Assembly: GCA_004194705.1 (NCBI GenBank)
Contig: SADC01001182.1
Coordinates: 558,001-622,000, forward strand
Source of the DNA: Ditylenchus dipsaci
Lineage: Eukaryota; Nematoda; Chromadorea; Rhabditida; Anguinidae
Length of the DNA: 64,000 bases
Reading direction: 5' to 3'
Shown: piece after piece, positions 32,301-38,352 of the stretch
How positions within the stretch are numbered: the first letter of the stretch is position 1
How the letters are laid out: each line of letters begins with the position of its first letter
Made by a program: the position numbers and the translations under genes
The notes under the pieces: model-generated
Databases searched by the model: none
The model's input: the letters and a program-made list of their open reading frames with translations, nothing else
Told to the model about the DNA's origin: nothing

Positions 32301-33263
32301 AAAAATAAAATCACTCAAAATAAGTTGCTCTTTCAAATGAAACCAAATCTAGAAATTTCGAAAAAGTCGAAGGAACGAGGTGTGGTCCAGTTTTACAGAA
32401 AATGCATTTTAAAAGATCGCCGCGAATGTCTTCCCTTTAATTGTTGTACATTTAACCATATTTAACCTTGAAGGAGGGGTGTTTATTGAAGAGGTGGCGT
32501 CTATTAGAAAGGGGCGTTTATTAAAAAGGGGGCGTTTAATAGAGAAAATACGGTAAGGATTTCTGACAAATGATGATTCAACTCATGGTCATATCTCAGG
32601 GACTTTTTTTTTTTATCAAATCTGCCCAACGATTCGGATCTTTGAGGGAATTTCGCATAATTTGTAGCCACGAAAAAAAGCTTGTTGGCTTTAAATGGCA
32701 ATTGTTTACTTCGGGGGCCCCTCACTTATAACAAACTTTTTTGCTTAGGCGAAGCCTAAGCAAATACTACGACAGTGCGAATCAAGACGAGATCAAACCT
32801 TTGTGTCAAAATATACGTCTCACAGGTCTTTCGTGGGTATCTAAGTAGTTAGTTACTTTTGTGAAAATTTGCTTCTAAAGCAGATGCCCAAGCAACCCCC
32901 ATCCCACCCCCCCCTTCACCCCGAAGTAAACAAGCGCCCTGAAAATCAGTAATTTTTTTATGAAAGTAAAAAGAAAAACCACACCTAATCGTCTTTTTAC
33001 CGGCAAAAGTTGGACATGGGTTAAATTTCCACTCAAAAATTAATTTTTCTTCGTCTTTTAATTTCCAAATAATTGAAAAACTTTAAGATAAAAGATATGC
33101 TTTTTAGGTGGGCAGTGTGGTGGCTGTGGGAACTGTAAAATCTGGTGAGGGGGTCGACTGGAAAATTTTCGGAGGAATTGCCTTGTCCTGGATTGTGACC
33201 TTGCCTGTGTCCGGTGTCCTATCTGCTGGTATCATGTTCCTGCTAAAACTGTTTTTCTTGTGA
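14237..33263 (+). CDS. Sodium-dependent phosphate transporter, PiT/SLC20 (PHO4) family
   Basis: Thirteen exons join in one frame to 518 codons plus TGA: 14237-14323, 15917-16094, 16146-16247, 17010-17150, 17203-17288, 17340-17436, 19161-19280, 19332-19376, 19426-19563, 19622-19757, 19847-20032, 20077-20161, 33108-33263. All introns begin GT and end AG. The family's two duplicated signatures are present: [15 protein letters not shown] near residue 51 and AHGSNDVSNAIAPL in the second half. Both [11 protein letters not shown] and [11 protein letters not shown] also occur. The polytopic membrane protein should import inorganic phosphate with sodium. A charged loop between the halves (exons 7-10) is as expected. 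The total length matches animal homologues. The start follows a plausible acceptor at about 14228, so trans-splicing is possible. The last intron is 12,946 bp and full of transposons, yet the exons show no lesion. Confidence 0.95.
14555..15160. mobile_element. Element with GGCTTTTCAAAACGCCCGAAAG ends
   Basis: About 60 bp at 14555-14617 is the inverted complement of about 15098-15155 (CGGCTTTT.AAAACGCCCGAA). It lies in PiT intron 1 and encloses a tRNA-like segment. The adjoining phrase GGGCTGTATT followed by GAGGGAAGGGAATAAAA recurs at 30220 and, inverted, at 24775 and 30495. Confidence 0.6.
14621..14722 (+). repeat. tRNA-like promoter segment, probably SINE-derived
   Basis: TGGCGCAGTGG (14629-14639) fits an RNA polymerase III A box and AGTTCGATCCC (about 14699-14709) a B box. 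The T-arm does not pair properly and the boxes are too far apart for a normal tRNA, so a tRNA-derived repeat is more likely than a working tRNA gene. Confidence 0.4.
15235..15810 (+). repeat. Interspersed repeat Rep-A, copy interrupted by hAT
   Basis: The repeat runs from AATAGACTCTTTATGCATTTT through CAAGCCCCCTGCGCCCC to AATCACTCGGAAGCAACTC. Other copies are at 17800-18060, 24408-24500 (partial), 30225-30425 and 34245-34435. Here a 409-bp hAT MITE with a perfect duplication sits inside it, so Rep-A is the older insertion. Confidence 0.6.
15294..15702. mobile_element. hAT MITE built of GTACTCGTACTTG words
   Basis: The ends are CAGTGTTGGGAACTCGTAC and its complement, and the whole 409 bp is one imperfect palindrome. 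The 8-bp duplication CTTGGAAT is perfect (15286-15293 and 15703-15710). The word GTACTCGTACTTG appears at both ends and again at the centre. It lies in PiT intron 1. Confidence 0.95.
15917..17436 (+). CDS. PiT exons 2-6 (first transporter half)
   Basis: Exon 2 (15917-16094) holds the first signature [15 protein letters not shown]. Exon 3 (16146-16247) continues [13 protein letters not shown]. Exon 4 (17010-17150) has [15 protein letters not shown]. Exon 5 (17203-17288) has [14 protein letters not shown]. Exon 6 (17340-17436) starts [17 protein letters not shown]. Most introns are under 70 bp; intron 3 (762 bp) contains a 72-bp TTAA MITE at 16297-16368. Confidence 0.93.
16297..16368. mobile_element. 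72-bp TTAA MITE in PiT intron 3
   Basis: AGGACCTTGG and its approximate complement AATGGTCCT are flanked by TTAA on both sides. The same ends occur at 26528-26755 and 53393-53911. TTAA targets are typical of piggyBac and Kolobok. Confidence 0.65.
17600..18294. mobile_element. Element with GCTACTTGCATATACACCCC ends, Rep-A inside
   Basis: About 140 bp at each end are inverted complements, starting (TT)GACGCTACTTGCATATAC plus a C-run. A copy of Rep-A (about 17800-18060) fills the centre, including its own hairpin CAAGCCCCCTGCGCCCCC. It lies in PiT intron 6. Related ends are at 24247-24917 and inside the hAT at 2040-3427. Confidence 0.7.
18598..19025 (+). repeat. Two pogo-like ends with AACTGTACAGTT words
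   Basis: GTCAAACCTCGATATAGGG at 18602 and GTCGAACCTCGATATTGAGG at 18942 are same-strand copies. Each is followed by a self-complementary AACTGTACAGTT phrase and GGTCAT. Matching inverted ends were not found, so these are fragments in PiT intron 6. Confidence 0.45.
19161..20161 (+). CDS. PiT exons 7-12 (central loop and second signature)
   Basis: Exon 7 (19161-19280) gives a membrane span ending [12 protein letters not shown]. Exons 8-9 are polar loop. For exon 8 the donor CAG/GTATTT at 19376 was chosen over a weaker GTACG at 19350 because it fits consensus better; both keep frame. Exon 10 ends at AHGSNDV, exon 11 has [12 protein letters not shown], and exon 12 has [18 protein letters not shown] and ISTTHCL. 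Confidence 0.93.
20333..21458 (+). mobile_element. Merlin-type transposon
   Basis: The ends are GGTTCTAGTGCAGAATCG and its complement, continuing as TATGCCTTGGTCCCCCCTG words on both sides, about 105 bp of TIR. The centre codes for a DDE transposase of the IS1016/Merlin type. GGTT adjoins both ends, but no convincing 8-9-bp duplication was found. It is the first insertion in the last PiT intron. Its CCTTGGTCCCCC word marks a series of MITEs elsewhere in the window. Confidence 0.88.
20440..21279 (+). pseudogene. Merlin transposase (ISXO2-like DDE), two lesions
   Basis: The catalytic core is readable: first Asp in [19 protein letters not shown] (near 20710), second in [10 protein letters not shown] (near 20900), Glu in [13 protein letters not shown] (near 21100). 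A frameshift near 20785 separates the first two. A TAA after KKLGK (about 20938) breaks it again. A 45-bp intron-like GT-AG gap (about 20999-21043) lies before [16 protein letters not shown]. The product ends at TAA 21277-21279. All three catalytic acids survive, so the copy is fairly young but cannot make the full protein. Confidence 0.88.
21690..21857 (-). repeat. 3' LTR of the gypsy element (partial)
   Basis: On -, the purine tract AAAGGGGAAGG is followed by TGTTGTGTTTTC, an LTR start. TATATAAGAATAGG follows (a TATA box; complement near 21790) and then an AATAAATGCC polyadenylation signal. The far end runs into an ACCGTATTT-family MITE end at about 21678, so the boundary is unsure. Confidence 0.65.
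22123..23110 (-). pseudogene. Gypsy integrase with C-terminal GPY-like domain
   Basis: Read on -. An HHCC zinc-binding region comes first ([13 protein letters not shown] ... TCSPC, about 23100-22960). The core follows with Asp in [12 protein letters not shown] and Asp in SDNGTQFSS (22881-22438). The position of the catalytic Glu reads [12 protein letters not shown], where the family normally has GQAE, so the third catalytic residue is lost. In-frame stops occur near 23014 and 22890. After a stop the C-terminal strand-rich segment [12 protein letters not shown] ... WVKGTI (22416-22123) resembles the GPY/F module. Confidence 0.88.
23400..24205 (-). pseudogene. Gypsy reverse transcriptase and RNase H remnants
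   Basis: On -, 24203-23892 encodes [20 protein letters not shown] followed by [13 protein letters not shown], standard Ty3/gypsy fingers and palm. The catalytic box reads AYFNDIIIV where YxDD is expected, so one catalytic Asp is Asn. RNase H-like and connection fragments follow to about 23400 in shifting frames. Confidence 0.85.
24247..24917. mobile_element. Palindromic MITE inside the gypsy element
   Basis: GCTACTGTCATATACCC on the left and GGTTATATGACAGTAG on the right bound two inverted arms that share AAAACCGACTTTT and GTGTCTAAAACCATTTTT. A partial Rep-A copy (about 24408-24500) sits in the middle. Its ends are related to 17600-18294. Confidence 0.7.
25268..25750 (-). pseudogene. Gypsy nucleocapsid and protease remnant
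   Basis: On -, a cysteine-rich segment with [18 protein letters not shown] and QC suggests zinc knuckles, followed by a protease box [13 protein letters not shown]. The family norm is DTGA; here the Gly is Ala. The frame shifts between upstream gag (25749-25489) and this part (25567-25268). Confidence 0.75.
26028..26311. mobile_element. MITE with GTTCACAATAA and GGAGTTGAAGTAA words
   Basis: GGTTTGTTCAC on the left mirrors GTGAACAAGCC on the right. Just inside, GAGTTGAAGTAAGGGTGTTC pairs with a complement of GAGTCGAAGTAAATCGTT. The centre is AT-rich. No target duplication was clear. Confidence 0.65.
26528..26755. mobile_element. TTAA MITE, AGGGCCATTGCC ends
   Basis: AGGGCCATTGCCG and its complement are flanked by TTAA (26524-26527 and 26756-26759). 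Inside, CGCCAATTCAAATTTTTTT is mirrored. A right half of the same family lies at 56290-56438. Confidence 0.8.
28303..28450 (+). repeat. Extra copy of the AAATGTCAAACGGTAAAAAT word array
   Basis: From AAATGAGGAAAATGCCTAAT to GTACAATGGTAAAAATG this repeats sequence found inside the left arm at 27465-27545. It then diverges into variants such as CCAAATGGGGAATATGCCAA. It lies just inside the spacer. Confidence 0.7.
28490..28960 (+). repeat. About 190-bp tandem repeat, two to three units
   Basis: The phrase TATGCCGGATATCTTTTCG occurs at about 28550 and 28740, each followed by CACAAAACC, a lysine-like A/T segment and GGAGATG or GAAGATGG. A third, partial unit begins TTTGCGAACCTTTATCGG. The same unit occurs at 50540-50770 within another element. 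Confidence 0.7.
28960..29160 (+). repeat. Degenerate GGGTAGCCAGGAGGA array
   Basis: About ten variants of GGGTAGCCAGAAGGAGG or GGGTAACCAGGAGGAGG follow a G-run of 18 (28995-29013). Similar arrays follow the same tandem repeat at 50775-50880 (CCCAGGTGGTG) and lie at 41745-41880. Confidence 0.75.
29163..29985. repeat. Word-array element with TTCGCAGACGCAA words
   Basis: Variants of TTCGCAGACGCAACAC run on one strand through about 29520, and complements such as GCGTCTGCGGATGTGGGTC run from about 29620 on. The two halves are loosely inverted. No gene is present and the tips are unclear. Confidence 0.6.
30200..30570 (+). repeat. Rep-A copy with flanking GGGCTGTATT inverted pair
   Basis: GGGCTGTATTCGGAGGGAAG at 30219 is mirrored near 30485-30512. 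Between them is Rep-A (30225-30425) with the hairpin CAAGCCCCCTGCGCCCCG and its complement. Confidence 0.65.
30829..30870 (+). mobile_element. Pogo-like end with CATTAACATACTCCCC words
   Basis: CAGTCGAACCTCTCATTAAC follows TA and is followed by three copies of CCCATTAACATACG-like words. The words run into the right arm of the 5.65-kb inverted repeat, where further copies occur. Confidence 0.55.
32440..32553 (+). repeat. ACCGTATTT-family fragment with GGGGCGTTTATTA words
   Basis: Four variants of AGGGGGCGTTTATTA lead to a right tip AATAGAGAAAATACGGTA. The left tip was not found. Confidence 0.55.
33108..33263 (+). CDS. PiT exon 13 (C terminus)
   Basis: Starts [19 protein letters not shown] directly after TTTTTAG, completing the THCLVG motif of exon 12 in phase 0, and ends with [18 protein letters not shown], a last membrane segment and TGA. 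It is 12.9 kb from exon 12. Confidence 0.93.
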   Translation: MGSVVAVGTVKSGEGVDWKIFGGIALSWIVTLPVSGVLSAGIMFLLKLFFL

Positions 33264-33452
33264 AAAATGCTGGTTTATTATATGCTACTGTTTGTATATT
33301 GACTTAGTTCAAATTCCGATTCTACTGATTTGGCTGATCACTTCAAATTTCAACTTAGTTTACATGTAGAGCGGGTTCTCTTATTAATTTGTAGTTTTTC
33401 TTTTAAATTTTAAAAAATTTTATATTTATTGATGTTAAAACGTTTTTTGTGC

Positions 33453-33458
33453 AATAAA
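33453..33458 (+). terminator. Probable polyadenylation signal of the PiT gene
   Basis: AATAAA lies 190 bp after the PiT stop codon in AT-rich sequence and is the first clear hexamer downstream. Confidence 0.5.
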
Positions 33459-33822
33459 TTACTTTAGGCTTTTTTCGGAAAAAGTACATTTTACAAAAGT
33501 TTAAAAAATACGAGAAAAAAACAGCAAAAGTCTAGTCCAGTTTAGCTACAATATAAATCCGACCAAAATTTAATAAAAGCGCAAAAAGACCCTTTTCACT
33601 TATCTCCAAGATACTAAATTTACCAGTCTAGCTTTAAAAACCTAAGAAAGTGAAGATAGTGAGGGTACAATATACGGGTTTCGGTGAAGGCGTTAATTAA
33701 AAGAAAATACAGTGGAAGTGTTGTATTGAAAAGAAAGGAAAAAAAGAGAGACAAAAAAAAAGAAACGACCTCTGACTTGCTTCATTTCAGAAAAGACGGG
33801 CTATATGTAATAGCTTCAGGGC

Positions 33823-33940
33823 CAGTGTTGTTAGTGGCACCGGTGCGGCACCGGCAGCTCACGGCACCGCATTCCTTGAGCTGGTGACGCATTTTTCGGA
33901 GTTGGTGCCGTGAGCTGGTGCCGGTGCGTGTACAACACTA
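33823..33940. mobile_element. 118-bp hAT MITE built of GGCACCGG words
   Basis: Ends CAGTGTTGT and ACAACACTA. Flanked by TTCAGGGC (33815-33822) and TTCAGGAC (33941-33948). The interior is GGCACCGGTGCGGCACCGG and mirrored GGTGCCGTGAGCTGGTG. Similar phrases occur in the ends of the hAT at 2040-3427. Confidence 0.88.
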
Positions 33941-34244
33941 TTCAGGACACATAACACTTGACCGTTGTGAGACAAGAAGCAGTTCATAGGACAATACACA
34001 ACGAAAAAAATACTGCAGCGAAAAACGAAAAATATTCTCTTGCCATGGCTATTGTTATTGCGCTAGCTAATCTATTACTTCAGTTGTACACTTCCTGTCT
34101 CTAAGTATAACACATAAAACCAACATTACTAAAGCATGAACTAAATTAAACCAACTAGAAAATTACGATTCTTCCACAAGTTGAGTCCAGATATTGTTTT
34201 GGTCGGCTTGATCTTCGTACCCATTGGTTAAAATTTCCAAATCG

Positions 34245-34640
34245 ATGGCTTTTTGCATGTGGGTGTGCGCATCTCAACTCCAAGCCCCCTCCACGCATCC
34301 AGAGTCACTTTCAAGTGATTTGTGTTTAGGGGGCGCAACGTGCTTGGTGGGTTAGAGATGCGCGCACTCACTTACCTTAGACATGATTCCATGAAGTACT
34401 CATGATCAAAAATACATAAAGAGTCTCTTTTTGCCAAGTGTTGCCTATGTTGAAAACCTGATAATAACGGTATTCTTCGGAAAATTTTTAAGATACCTTT
34501 TGGAAAACCGACTCAAACGGAAGGACTCAATCGTGTCTCCCTCACAGCCCCTTAAAATTCAAAAACCTAATCACTTTCAAATAAACAAAACGCCAAGCAA
34601 TTTCAAAAAAAAATATTTTACAAATGTGGTTTTTTTTCAA
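34245..34640. repeat. Rep-A copy followed by dispersed repeat copy
   Basis: 34245-34435 is Rep-A, with part in inverted order (CATCCAGAGTCACTTTCAAG complement near 34298). From about 34548, CCTTAAAATTCAAAA through CGCCAAGCAATTTCAAAA repeats 215-290. Confidence 0.6.
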
Positions 34641-34782
34641 ATTCGTTGACTATAATTTGTGAAATGTTGTCAAAACTAGGAAAGCTTTACTCGATTCAAT
34701 CTTTACATTGAGGCTTTGCATCTTTTGACAAAAATTTTATTTGCTTTCTTTCTAAGTTTTAAAAATATGTCATTTACGGCAT

Positions 34783-36093
34783 ACAATTGCGGACAATTGA
34801 TAGTATACGATGTCCGTATTTTTGTATTTTGAAGTTATTTGGTCTAAAATAGTTGTTTGGCTGAAAAAGTAAAACAACAGTTTTGCAGCATTTTTCCTCC
34901 TCTACAAAACTGTGACAACGATTTTTGCAGCAAGTTTTCACTTTTCGCACTTTTTTAAACTTATTTTTTCGGTCATTCTGTAAAAAGTTATGACCATTAA
35001 GATAAAAGCGTCGATTTCTAGTCAAAAGATAGGAAAATCTAAGGAAAATGACTGTTTAACCACATAAATAATAGCTGTTCTCAGAAAAAATTTTGATGAA
35101 AAAATAACATTTAATGCACCATTCGAAAGCTCTTTGATTTCTCTACAAAATGACTTGTCGATTTTTTTTCTTAGAATAACACAGTGCTGAGAAACGAACA
35201 GTTGAAGTTGAAAAAGGTAAAAACGCGCCTCTTCTTGCTTTTTTTTTAGCCTTTTTTGTCTTGTCTTAATTCAACCGATCGTTTCTCAGCCCTGTGTTTT
35301 TCTAAAAAAACAATCGACATGTCATTGTGTAGAAAAATCAAAGAGCTTTCGAATTATGCATTAAATGTTATTTTTTCATCAAAATTTTTTTGAGAAAAGC
35401 TATTATTTATGTGGTTAAACAGTCATTTTCGTTAGATTTTCCTATATTTTGACTAGAAATCGACGCTTTTATCTTGATGGTCATAACTTTTTACAGAATG
35501 ACCGAAAAAATAAGTTTGACTTATCAAGTTGTAGCTAAGAAACAGGGATTAAAAATCATTACTGAAAATTGCCAATACACAAAAAATAAAATCAATTACC
35601 GTATTTCCTGTAATAAACGCCCCCCCCCTCGTTCAAAATCGTGTTCTTGGCGTTGTGTTTTTGACCCACTTTTTGATTACTTCTCTCAAGCAAATTACCC
35701 CTTATTTTGTAGCTCATCTCACTGCCTACAAAATGAGGGGTAATTTGCCTGAGAGAAGTATTCAAAAAGTGGGTCAAAAACACAACGCCAGGAACACGAT
35801 TTTGAACGGGGGGGGGGGGGGGTGCGTTTATTACAGGAAATACGGTAGCTTAAAAAAAGAAATCGTATACTATTTTTTGTCGGGTCAAAAAATGATCGGC
35901 CCTGATAGAAGTATCAAAAAGTGCGAAAAGTGAAAACTTGCTGCAAAAATCGTTGTCACAGTTTTGTAGAGGAGGAAAAATGCTGCAAAACTGTTATTTT
36001 ACTTTTTCAGCCAAACAATTATTTCAGACCAAATAACTTCAAAATACAAAATACGGACATCGTACACTATCAATTGTCCGCAACTGTATATGG
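34783..36093. mobile_element. 1.3-kb palindromic element with a nested MITE
   Basis: CATACAATTGCGGACAATTG on the left and its complement near 36090 bound long inverted arms. The arms share GAGGAGGAAAAATGCTGC, TGACCATTAAGATAAAAGC and TTTCTAGTCAAAA. The right arm is split at about 35520-35900 by an insertion that contains a 247-bp ACCGTATTT-family MITE. No gene. A diverged relative is at 5960-6420. Confidence 0.75.
35599..35845. mobile_element. ACCGTATTT-family MITE, AATAAACGCCCC word
   Basis: CCGTATTTCCTGTAATAAACG and its complement lie between TA dinucleotides. The arms are a near-perfect palindrome through a C-run, GTGTTTTTGACCCACTTTTT and GGTAATTTG. It is nested in 34783-36093. Confidence 0.85.
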
Positions 36094-36204
36094 CAAAAAT
36101 TTGCTTTTTAACAACCTTCACTATCCGGAAAAAACTCAAAACTTAACATTTATGCTCACAACATCACAATGAAAACGAAGTTTCACAAAATTTATCGGTA
36201 CGTG

Positions 36205-36380
36205 ACGCAATATCCCCGCGGCCACAATATCCCCGCAGTGACAATATCCCGGCTTTCATTCAATAATGGTTAAGTGTTTCATTTGTAAAGTAGATGATAA
36301 CAAGTTGTTAGCACCGCTGAAGGTGCTGTTATGTCGTGCGTACCGTTATATCGTGGTGTCATTGTATCCTGGTCTTGCTA
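36205..36380. repeat. Short array of AATATCCCCGC words
   Basis: CAATATCCCCGCGGCCACAA, AATATCCCCGCAGTG and mirrored TTATATCGTGGTGTCATTG form a loose inverted pair. It may be a degraded MITE. Confidence 0.4.
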
Positions 36381-36536
36381 TACTCTCAATGGTGTAGGTT
36401 CACTTTTAATTCTCCTGAACTACTCTTATTAGTCGATGTTCATCCTTTATGCTCTAGATGCCTATTCACTGCTCTTTAGCTATCCACAGTGGCCCTGATC
36501 CACTCTGAATGATCTTGATCCACGATTAGTGGTATC

Positions 36537-36899
36537 ATGTTATTTTCCTATTCTCCAGTGTTGAAAATTTATCCTTTCACATTTTTATTATTCCAACCCG
36601 ATTTTAACAGTCTAACACTATTGCAAAAAACAACTCCCAGTGAGTTAAATGCTCTATCACGTCTTTCTAGTGATACTACGCAGTCTAGTACGATCCCAGA
36701 AGTCAAGTCTTTCTGTGAGGAGGGCTTCCCAGATAGGATTACTACCCAGGTGCGTGATAACGTCTCCCGCATGATTTCGTATACCGCCTCCAGTCACGCC
36801 CTCTCCGCTGCGCCGGTGAATAGGGTCCCAGCTTGTGTAGTGCCAGATAGGCTCCCAGCATCTACGGATGAAATTTACCAGTATTGTACTTGTATCTGA
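36537..36899 (+). other. Open frame of unknown nature, 120 codons
   Basis: An open stretch rich in Ser, Thr and Pro starts after MLFSYSPVLKIYPFTF and contains EVKSFCEEGFPDRITTQ. Its base composition is nearer coding than its AT-rich flanks. No family is recognised, no splice partners were placed, and no repeat elsewhere in the window matches it. Confidence 0.3.
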
Positions 36900-37512
36900 T
36901 TGTAACCAGTTGTCAATAAAGTCATTATCTTCATCTGTCTATTGTACTACTGGTGGGAATAGTAGTTGCGGGGCTTGTTCTGGTACTGATTCCCCATCTA
37001 ATATGGTGGATAACAAGCTCAACTCTACCCTTCTTACTCTAGCATATATTTTTTCGACATCTGATATCTGGTTCTGATTATTTTTAAAATCGGCTGAAGC
37101 CCTGATGTACCGGCTCATATGCGCTCATCATCAATTTAGTCAAATTTTATTTATTTTAAACACAAACATTCTTTCACATTGATTTGTGCATTATCTTGTA
37201 TTTTTCGCACAAAATGCCATGCATGTTTTAAAGTTTGGGAAGTTGTTATAGTTGCCTAAAAAATCTCAAAGTACCAAATGAAATCGACAAAAAATAAATA
37301 AACAAAAACCTTTTGCGCCATAGTAAGAAAATCGCCAACATGTGTTTATAGCATCACTATATGCGAACCTAGGCTTATCCGCTATTCCTTCCGCAAAAGT
37401 TCCTGGAAATAGATTTTATGAACCATTTATTTCATTTATATAATACCAGTATCATCTCTGAGGGAGCAAACATATTCTGAAAGCATTAACTTTTACATAT
37501 TTCATACATCAA

Positions 37513-37848
37513 AAGACCCTATCCTTCAAGGGAGATTTGGCCTTGGTCCCCCCTGTTTTTCGGGGTTTTTAAGCTTTAAGCTTAGGCAAGGGTTGTCTAG
37601 CGTATGTTAGAACAGACTCAACATGAGTCTAACAAGGGAACCTCACTTAGTGTCCGTGAGCTATTGAAAAACCTTATATACCATTTAATAGCTCTTCGAA
37701 AATCCCTATTTGACTTAGACATCCGTTTTTCCTGTGTAATATATGTTTGAGCCCGTCCTAACATACGTTGGACTACCATTGCCTAACCTTGTATCCTAAA
37801 ACACTATAAAAAACCAAGGCAGAAAAAACCCCATTGAAGGATAGAGAC
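37513..37848. mobile_element. MITE with CCTATCCTTCAA ends and CCTTGGTCCCCC word
   Basis: AGACCCTATCCTTCAA on the left mirrors TTGAAGGATAGAGACC on the right. Next inside are GGCCTTGGTCCCCCCTG and CCAAGGCAGAAAAAACCCC, then GTCTAGCGTATGTTAG and its complement. The CCTTGGTCCCCC word links it to the Merlin element at 20333-21458. Confidence 0.7.
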
Positions 37849-38218
37849 CATCAAGATTTAAAGGCGAGAGCATTTACGGCTATTTTTTGAAATTTATTTC
37901 TACCATGGTTCTCACTTTTTTTCAACTCTAAAAGGTAGTGGAGAATTTCAAGGTTTGAGATAAGGCTCAGGCTTATTGACCAATTGGCTAACCAAATGGC
38001 ATATAAATTAGCCATTTTGCAATAGGCCGGCCAATTGGACAACCTTAGGTAGAAACAAATAAAAAGATAACCGAAAATATCTCCCCTTTTAAATTAAATG
38101 TTGAATGAAGACAAATTGGACAAAAAATAGTTTTAGGTGTATTTGGTCGTCTTTAGGAAGATAAATTGAAAAAGGTTCCACTAAGGTTACATTAATTTCA
38201 CTAGCATATTCAAAATAT

Positions 38219-38352
38219 TTATTCACCTTTGGTGGGACAACAAATGCCTTTTGCATTGCATTTATGTCCTTTGGGGCAACTTTCTGCATCTCCAACTTTA
38301 CATTCAGCGTACTTGCCATCAGGAATCAGGTGAGTAGCATTGCATTCATCTG
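38219..38352 (-). CDS. Lustrin-type terminal exon of the Kunitz gene
   Basis: After TATTTTCAG the frame reads (A)[18 protein letters not shown] with six further cysteines to CCPTKGE and TAA. The module matches the one preceding the Kunitz domain in the gene at 57096-57462. Its assignment to the 44-kb exons rests on phase and strand. Confidence 0.7.

Larger units (their letters stand above)
26760..32408. mobile_element. 5.65-kb inverted-repeat element in the last PiT intron
   Basis: Two arms of about 1.54 kb (26760-28306 and 30866-32408) are almost identical reverse complements, differing by few single-base changes. The tips read AATGCATTTTCTGTAAAAC and are flanked by TTAA (TTTAAA on both sides), as for piggyBac-like targets. 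The arms contain no recognisable gene but carry the CCACCTGG phrase and a word array AAATGTCAAACGGTAAAAAT (about 27450-27620). The 2.6-kb spacer is a patchwork of other repeats. Transcription through the PiT intron would give RNA able to form a 1.5-kb duplex. Confidence 0.88.
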
